64,000 nt of DNA from Martelella endophytica. GTDB taxonomy: Bacteria; Pseudomonadota; Alphaproteobacteria; Rhizobiales; Rhizobiaceae. Positions 59,396-64,000 of the stretch are shown in pieces (position 1 is the stretch's first letter; each line of letters begins with the position of its first letter). A program made the translations under genes and the position numbers. The stretch is taken from the NCBI RefSeq assembly GCF_000960975.1, contig NZ_CP010803.1, positions 558,001 through 622,000 on the forward strand, written 5' to 3'. Below the pieces are notes generated by a model. That model did not search any database, had not been told where the DNA came from, and saw only the letters and a program-made list of their open reading frames with translations.

Positions 59396-61456
59396 CTACG
59401 CTTCGAACACCAACGCCTCGAACGTGCCGACCGGCGGCAACACGAACCAGCGAAGGTCGCCGCCCTCCGAAGGCTCGGCGGACACATCGGCTCCGGCCAC
59501 CAGCGTGCGCCCGGTTGGGCCAACGCCGCGGATGCCAAGCCTCAGGCCGGTGAGCACGGGCGGATCCTCATAGAGATTGTTGTGCTGGCCGCTGTAGTTG
59601 ACGAGATGAACCAGCAGCCGGCCGGTCTCGACCTGTCGCTGCAGCGTCACCTCGAAAAGCCCGTTGCCTTCGATCACGACCGGAAGCGCGTCCGGCCTTT
59701 CGGCGAGGAACGAGGTCACGAGGGTTCGATTGTCCGGCAGGCTATCGCGATGATAGAGCGCATCGGGATGCCAGGGGAAATAACAGCAGTCGCCTTCCCC
59801 GTATTGCCCCCGGATCACGCCCGGCAGATCGCTTTCGACCTCCGGGAAGCAGAGTTCCGGCGGGCCGAAGCGCTGCGGCGGAAGAAGTTTCAGCAATGTC
59901 ATGGCGCCATCGCGCGGTTCGCATGCATGGTAGACGCCGTCGAGCATATAGAGGCCAGCACCGGTTTTCTCCGCCTCGTCCGCATCCGCCTCGAAATAGG
60001 CGCCGCGCATGTCGCGCCGCATCGTAAGCCGCTCGCGGATCGGCAGGCTTTCGAGCGCCGGCTTTTCGCGGCGCGCGCCGCGCTCGTCGTAAAGGCCGGT
60101 CTCGCCGGTCGCGATCAGCAGTCCGCCAGCCTTCACCCAGGCATCCAGCGTCGCCGCCTCGCCGTCGGAGATGCAGGCGACATTCGGCATCACGATCGCC
60201 CGATAGCGGTCGAGATCGGTTTCGGCGAGCTTCTCGTCGCTGATGAAATCGAAGGGAATGCGGGCCTCGAGCAGCATCCGATAGGCGCCGCGGAAGGCCT
60301 GCGCACCCGCCGCGCGGGCATCCGTGCGGCCGCGATAGGCATTGGTGCCGAAGGAATGGTAGAGGCCGACACGGGCGGCGGACGAGAGACCGGTATAGTG
60401 TTCTTCGTTGCGGGCATGCCATTTGTAGAGACGCTCGATGGCCGGGAAGGCCTTCTTGTCCTGCTGGTCCATGACGCCGAGCAGGTAATAGTCGAGCGTC
60501 GCGCCGCTTGCGAGCTGCTGGGCCATGCGCAGTTCCTGGTAGGCGCCGGTTTCCGAGACGAAGCGCCAGGCGAAGTCGATGAAATTGGTCGCCGTCGACG
60601 CCGCCATCTTCTCCGGCGCATAGGCCCGCGCCCAGCGCGCCTGCTCACCCGACTGGTAGGGCCATTCCGGCTGCGCCCGGTCGACGGCGCGCTGCACCTC
60701 CATGCGGATGAAATCGTTCTTGCCGCGCTGGCCGCTCATGGCGACGCGCGGATTGACCGCCTTGATGTGGTCGTAGATGCGGCCGCTGAGCTCGCGCGAG
60801 GTACGGTCCTTGAATTCCACATAGTCGGGGTAAGCCTCGCAGGCAAAATCCTCGCGCTCGGGCAGCGCCTTGCCATACATCTGGCGAAACCGCCGCTGGC
60901 AGTTCTCGCACACGCAGATGCCGAAATCCTCCCCGGAATAGGTCGTGGTTCGGTAGCCGAACATGTTGAAGAACACGCCGTCGACGTCATAGCGCCCGAG
61001 CGCCTCGGAAATGATGTCGAAGGCATATTGCTGGTACCAGCCGCCGTTGACGCAGGCCTGGTAGGTGCCGTTGTATTCGAGTGGCCGGCCCTGCCTGTTG
61101 TGCACGAACCATTCCGGATGGGCCTCATAGGCGATCCGGGTCGCCTTCGACATGTCGAAGCGCCCGACCAGCGCCAGCCCCTCCTGATGCGCCGCCTCGA
61201 TCGCGTCGCCGAGGGCATCGCCCTTCATCATCGGGTTGCGGGCGTGGAGCGGCAGGTCGGTCGGGTAGAAGGCATAGATGCCGCCGATGTTGTAGAGCAG
61301 GACATTGGCGCCGAATTCCCGGGTCTCGCGGGCCAGCGCCTTCTGGTCGTAAAGCGCGTCCGGCTGGCGCAGGTTGGTCTGGACCATCCGGTAGGGCTTC
61401 TGCCACCACGCCTTTTCTCCGGCCAGATTGATATTTCCCCCGGTTTTCTCCGACAT
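59396..61456 (-). CDS. Putative glycoside hydrolase-like protein (GH42-like TIM barrel with glutamine-amidotransferase-like domain)
   Basis: 686-residue cytoplasmic protein without signal peptide. An N-terminal TIM barrel (about 1-340) contains AHPEWFVHNRQGRPLEYNG, the DGVFFNMFGY strand and a short cysteine cluster ICVCENCQRRF, frequent in alpha-amylase-like or GH42-like catabolic proteins. A middle domain (about 350-560) resembles the beta-galactosidase trimerisation/type 1 glutamine amidotransferase fold (IPFDFISDEKL, IVMPNVACISDGE, GGLLIATGETGLYD). A C-terminal beta domain follows. I do not recognise the exact family and the catalytic acids are not assigned. AGAGGAG precedes the ATG at 61456. 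It shares an operon with a GarR-like dehydrogenase and a peptide-type importer that may carry oligosaccharides. Confidence 0.65.
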   Translation of the reverse strand: MSEKTGGNINLAGEKAWWQKPYRMVQTNLRQPDALYDQKALARETREFGANVLLYNIGGIYAFYPTDLPLHARNPMMKGDALGDAIEAAHQEGLALVGRFDMSKATRIAYEAHPEWFVHNRQGRPLEYNGTYQACVNGGWYQQYAFDIISEALGRYDVDGVFFNMFGYRTTTYSGEDFGICVCENCQRRFRQMYGKALPEREDFACEAYPDYVEFKDRTSRELSGRIYDHIKAVNPRVAMSGQRGKNDFIRMEVQRAVDRAQPEWPYQSGEQARWARAYAPEKMAASTATNFIDFAWRFVSETGAYQELRMAQQLASGATLDYYLLGVMDQQDKKAFPAIERLYKWHARNEEHYTGLSSAARVGLYHSFGTNAYRGRTDARAAGAQAFRGAYRMLLEARIPFDFISDEKLAETDLDRYRAIVMPNVACISDGEAATLDAWVKAGGLLIATGETGLYDERGARREKPALESLPIRERLTMRRDMRGAYFEADADEAEKTGAGLYMLDGVYHACEPRDGAMTLLKLLPPQRFGPPELCFPEVESDLPGVIRGQYGEGDCCYFPWHPDALYHRDSLPDNRTLVTSFLAERPDALPVVIEGNGLFEVTLQRQVETGRLLVHLVNYSGQHNNLYEDPPVLTGLRLGIRGVGPTGRTLVAGADVSAEPSEGGDLRWFVLPPVGTFEALVFEA

Positions 61457-61546
61457 TTCTTTCTCCTCTGGCCTTTCTCAAGGCGATCGCAGCTATGGCC
61501 GCCGGTCGTCCGGCGCACCTGGAATTCGTTCATTCGCGACATGCTC

Positions 61547-63277
61547 TCAGCCGGCCGGCATCGCCCGCTCGTCGAAACGGGTGCGGTGGAGCATGCGCTT
61601 GTTGCGTGGGTCCGGATTCGGCACGGCGGAAATCAGCGCCTGCGTGTACGGGTGGTCCGGCGCCGTGCAGATCTTCTCCGCCGTTCCCGTCTCCACCACC
61701 CGGCCGCGATGCATCACCGCGACCCGGTCGCAGAAATAGCGCACCACCGAAATGTCATGGGCAATGAACAGGAAGGAGAGGTCGAGCCGGGTCTGCAGGT
61801 CGAGCAGCAGGTCGAGAATCTGAGACCGGATCGAGACATCCAGCGCCGACGTCGCCTCATCGGCGATGATGACGCGCGGGTTGAGCGCCAGCGCCCGGGC
61901 GATACCGATGCGCTGCCGTTGCCCGCCGGAAAAGGCGTGGGGATAGCGATCCATGGCATCCTGCGGCAGGCCGACCATCTCGAGAAGCGCGCCGACCCTC
62001 TCCTCGAGTGCCCTGCCCTTCGCCAACCCGTTGATCCAGAGCGGATCGCCGACGACCTGCTTGACCGTCATGCGCGGGTTGAGCGAGGCGAACGGGTCCT
62101 GGAAGATCAGGCGCATCTCGGCGTGGTAGCGGCGCAGCGCCTTCTTGTTCATCGTCAGGACGTCGGCCTCCCGGCCGCTCCTGTCGCGATAGGTGACCGA
62201 GCCGGAGGAGGCCTCGATGATCCTGAGGATCAGCCGGCCGAGCGTGGTCTTGCCCGATCCGCTTTCGCCGACGATGCCGAGGTTCTCGCCCGGCATCAGG
62301 TCGAGGTCGACATGATCGACCGCAAGCAGTCCCGAGGTTGCTCCCTTGCCGCCGCCGAAATATTTGGTGAGGCCGCCCACGGAAAGGATCGGCTTGGCCT
62401 CAGCGGTCGGAGCCGCCGTCTCCCGGACCTCGGCATGATGCTCCAGCTTGCGGGTCATCGACAGCAGATGGCGGGTATAGGGGTGGGCTGGCGCGTGGAA
62501 GATCCGGTCCACCGGCCCCTCCTCCACCAGCCGCCCGTAACGCATCACCGCGACATTGTCGGCGACCTCGGCGACGATCCCCATGTCGTGGGTGATCAGC
62601 AGCACCGCCATGCCGAATTCGACCTGCAGCCGCTTGATCAGGTCGAGGATTTCGGCCTGGGTGGTCACGTCGAGCGCGGTCGTCGGCTCGTCGGCGATCA
62701 GGATGTCGGGATTGCAGGCAAGCGCCATCGCGATGCAGACGCGCTGGCGCATGCCGCCCGAATATTCGAAGGAATAGCGTTTGGCCATCTCCTCCGGATT
62801 CTTGATTTCCACTTGCCGCAGCAGCTCGATCGTCCGCTTGCGCGCCTCCTTCTTGTCGAGATGGAGGTGGATCTCGATCGCCTCGTCGATCTGGTCGCCG
62901 ATCGTGTGCAGCGGCGAAAGCGCCGACATCGGCTCCTGGAAGATCAGCCCGATCCTGCCGCCGCGCACCGCCCGGATATGAGGTCCGGTCGGCTTCAGCG
63001 CGGTGATGTCGACGGGCTTGTCGCCACCGGAAAGCACGATCTTCCCCGCGCTGATCCGTCCGGGCTTGTCGACGATCTGCAGCAGCGAGCGCGCCGTCAC
63101 CGACTTGCCCGAGCCGCTTTCGCCGACGAGGCAGAGCGTCTCGCCGCGCTTCAGTTTGAAGCTGACCTCGCGCACCGCCGGAAAAACCGAATTGCGCAGC
63201 CTGAACTCGACCGAGAGGCCGTCGACCGACAGCACGATATCGTCCGTTTCGCCAGCGATCCCTGTTTCGCTCGTCAT
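61547..63277 (-). CDS. Peptide/oligosaccharide ABC transporter, fused DppD-DppF-like ATP-binding protein
   Basis: 576-residue protein with two complete ABC domains, like GsiA/YejF. Domain 1: Walker A GESGSGKS (52-59), [12 protein letters not shown], signature YSGGMRQR, Walker B LIADEP. Domain 2 (from about 320): Walker [21 protein letters not shown], signature FSGGQRQR, Walker B IIADEA, and a late [16 protein letters not shown]. The domains join at a linker rich in alanine and glutamate near 300. The long in-frame extension upstream overlaps the permease gene; the ATG at 63277 has AGGAGG 6 bases upstream. The DppC-like permease precedes it. Confidence 0.88.
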   Translation of the reverse strand: MTSETGIAGETDDIVLSVDGLSVEFRLRNSVFPAVREVSFKLKRGETLCLVGESGSGKSVTARSLLQIVDKPGRISAGKIVLSGGDKPVDITALKPTGPHIRAVRGGRIGLIFQEPMSALSPLHTIGDQIDEAIEIHLHLDKKEARKRTIELLRQVEIKNPEEMAKRYSFEYSGGMRQRVCIAMALACNPDILIADEPTTALDVTTQAEILDLIKRLQVEFGMAVLLITHDMGIVAEVADNVAVMRYGRLVEEGPVDRIFHAPAHPYTRHLLSMTRKLEHHAEVRETAAPTAEAKPILSVGGLTKYFGGGKGATSGLLAVDHVDLDLMPGENLGIVGESGSGKTTLGRLILRIIEASSGSVTYRDRSGREADVLTMNKKALRRYHAEMRLIFQDPFASLNPRMTVKQVVGDPLWINGLAKGRALEERVGALLEMVGLPQDAMDRYPHAFSGGQRQRIGIARALALNPRVIIADEATSALDVSIRSQILDLLLDLQTRLDLSFLFIAHDISVVRYFCDRVAVMHRGRVVETGTAEKICTAPDHPYTQALISAVPNPDPRNKRMLHRTRFDERAMPAG

Positions 63278-63288
63278 TACCGGTCCTC

Positions 63289-64000
63289 CTAGTCGCTGTA
63301 TGGATCGGCCGCGTCGCGCAGGCCGTCGCCAAGGAAGTTGAGGGCAAGCACGGTGACCACCACCGCCACACCCGGCAGAAGCAGCCAGGGCGCGGTGGCG
63401 ACCGTGCGGATGTTCTGCGCCTCCTGCAGCAGCACGCCCCAGCTCACCACCGGCGGCCGGAGGCCGATGCCGAGGAAGGACAGCGCGGTTTCGCTGAGGA
63501 TCATCACCGGAATGGCGAGCGTGACCGCCGCAATGATGTGGCTTGCGAAGGACGGCAGCATGTGGCGCACGATCGTGCCGATCTCTCTCGCCCCATCGAG
63601 CCGGGCGGCGACGACGAAGTCCTCGTTCTTCATCGCGAGGAACCGGCCGCGCACCACCCGGGCAAGCCCGGTCCAGCCGACGAGCGACAGGATGATGGTG
63701 ATCATGAAATAGACCTGCACCGGCGGCAGCGTCGGCGGGATCGCGGCTGCGAGCCCCATCCACAAGGGGATCGTCGGGATCGCCAGCAGGAACTCGATCA
63801 CGCGCTGGATGATCGTGTCTGCCGCGCCGCCGTAATAGCCCGAGATGCCGCCGAGCAGCACACCGAAGATAAGGCTGAGGGTCACGCCGATGAGGCCGAC
63901 CGTCATCGAGATGCGGGTGCCGAAGATGATCCGGCTCAGCATGTCGCGCCCGAGGCGGTCCGCGCCCCAGAGATACATCGGCTGGCTCGGGTCGATCGGG
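63289..64000 (-). CDS. Peptide-type ABC transporter permease, DppC-like (N-terminus outside window)
   Basis: About 237 C-terminal codons are visible; the gene continues to the right past 64000. YLWGADRLGRDMLSRIIFGT is the DppC hallmark after the first helix, and four to five further helices and the EAA-type loop VVAARLDGAREIGTIVRHML follow. The matching DppB-like permease and binding protein should lie further right. The internal ATG at 63978 is probably not the real start. The fused ATPase gene begins 11 bases downstream. Confidence 0.85.
   Translation of the reverse strand, partial: PIDPSQPMYLWGADRLGRDMLSRIIFGTRISMTVGLIGVTLSLIFGVLLGGISGYYGGAADTIIQRVIEFLLAIPTIPLWMGLAAAIPPTLPPVQVYFMITIILSLVGWTGLARVVRGRFLAMKNEDFVVAARLDGAREIGTIVRHMLPSFASHIIAAVTLAIPVMILSETALSFLGIGLRPPVVSWGVLLQEAQNIRTVATAPWLLLPGVAVVVTVLALNFLGDGLRDAADPYSD

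Noticed and set aside
58550..63292. A very long plus-strand open frame (about 1580 codons) opposite the GarR-like, glycosidase and ATPase genes
   Set aside because: It is the antisense shadow of three genes with clear motifs. High GC keeps stops rare on the opposite strand, and its translation is Arg/Asp/His-rich with no domain.
1..64000. CRISPR array, rRNA, prophage or replication origin
   Set aside because: No regularly spaced repeats, rRNA-like stretches, phage structural genes or repABC/parS-like elements were recognised anywhere in the window.

Overview
The window is about 63% GC and densely coded. Shine-Dalgarno sequences are strong, several starts are GTG or TTG, and genes commonly overlap by 4 bases (ATGA). 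Six separate ABC importers, each with its own catabolic enzymes and regulator, point to an alphaproteobacterium of the Rhizobiales (Rhizobiaceae-like). The catabolic density suggests a large plasmid, a chromid or an accessory chromosomal region. No rRNA, intact tRNA, replication gene or CRISPR array is visible, so replicon type and species cannot be settled.

Layout. 1-5045 (minus): polyamine-type ABC importer led by a DUF3830 gene and followed by a cut-off aminobutyraldehyde dehydrogenase. 5429-7984 (plus): exported DsbA-like thiol protein and adenine deaminase. 8007-17468: carbohydrate ABC importer with a cytoplasmic sulfatase and a DUF4432 epimerase-like protein; a LysR gene is divergent, and a second, paralogous sulfatase faces it. 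17566-19401: ClC-type channel. 19541-30672: LacI-controlled operon with a Gfo/Idh dehydrogenase, TIM-barrel isomerase, CUT1 importer, GH127 and GH3. 30843-37742: AraC-regulator remnant, MFS transporter, isoaspartyl peptidase, polysaccharide-deacetylase-fold hydrolase, SDR, PanE-like reductase, creatininase-family amidase and GntR regulator. 37896-44994 (plus, divergent): peptide importer plus M32 carboxypeptidase. 45072-53076 (minus): five-gene split biotin carboxylase/PxpABC module followed by a CUT2-like ABC importer; a LysR gene is divergent. 54308-57749: XRE-cupin regulator divergent from GABA aminotransferase and succinate-semialdehyde dehydrogenase. 57862-58504: debris with a terminator, a 21-base 3' end of an initiator tRNA and two transposase fragments. 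58505-64000 (minus): GarR-like dehydrogenase, large glycosidase-like protein and a peptide-type importer running off the edge.

How the genes may work together. The strongest candidate for an undescribed system is 45-57.7 kb. A biotin carboxylase, a biotin carrier, both halves of a urea-carboxylase-type carboxyltransferase (PxpB/PxpC) and the PxpA/LamB hydrolase form one translationally coupled operon with a dedicated importer, beside gabT and gabD. I infer import of a lactam such as 2-pyrrolidinone or 5-oxoproline, biotin-dependent carboxylation and ring opening, then entry into the GABA shunt. The polyamine cluster at the left edge would also deliver GABA. Other sequence-level signals are three near-identical palindromic T-N11-A boxes upstream of the LysR gene of that system, a perfect 14-bp LacI-type operator, and a strong hairpin just after the solute-binding-protein gene in all five complete ABC operons.
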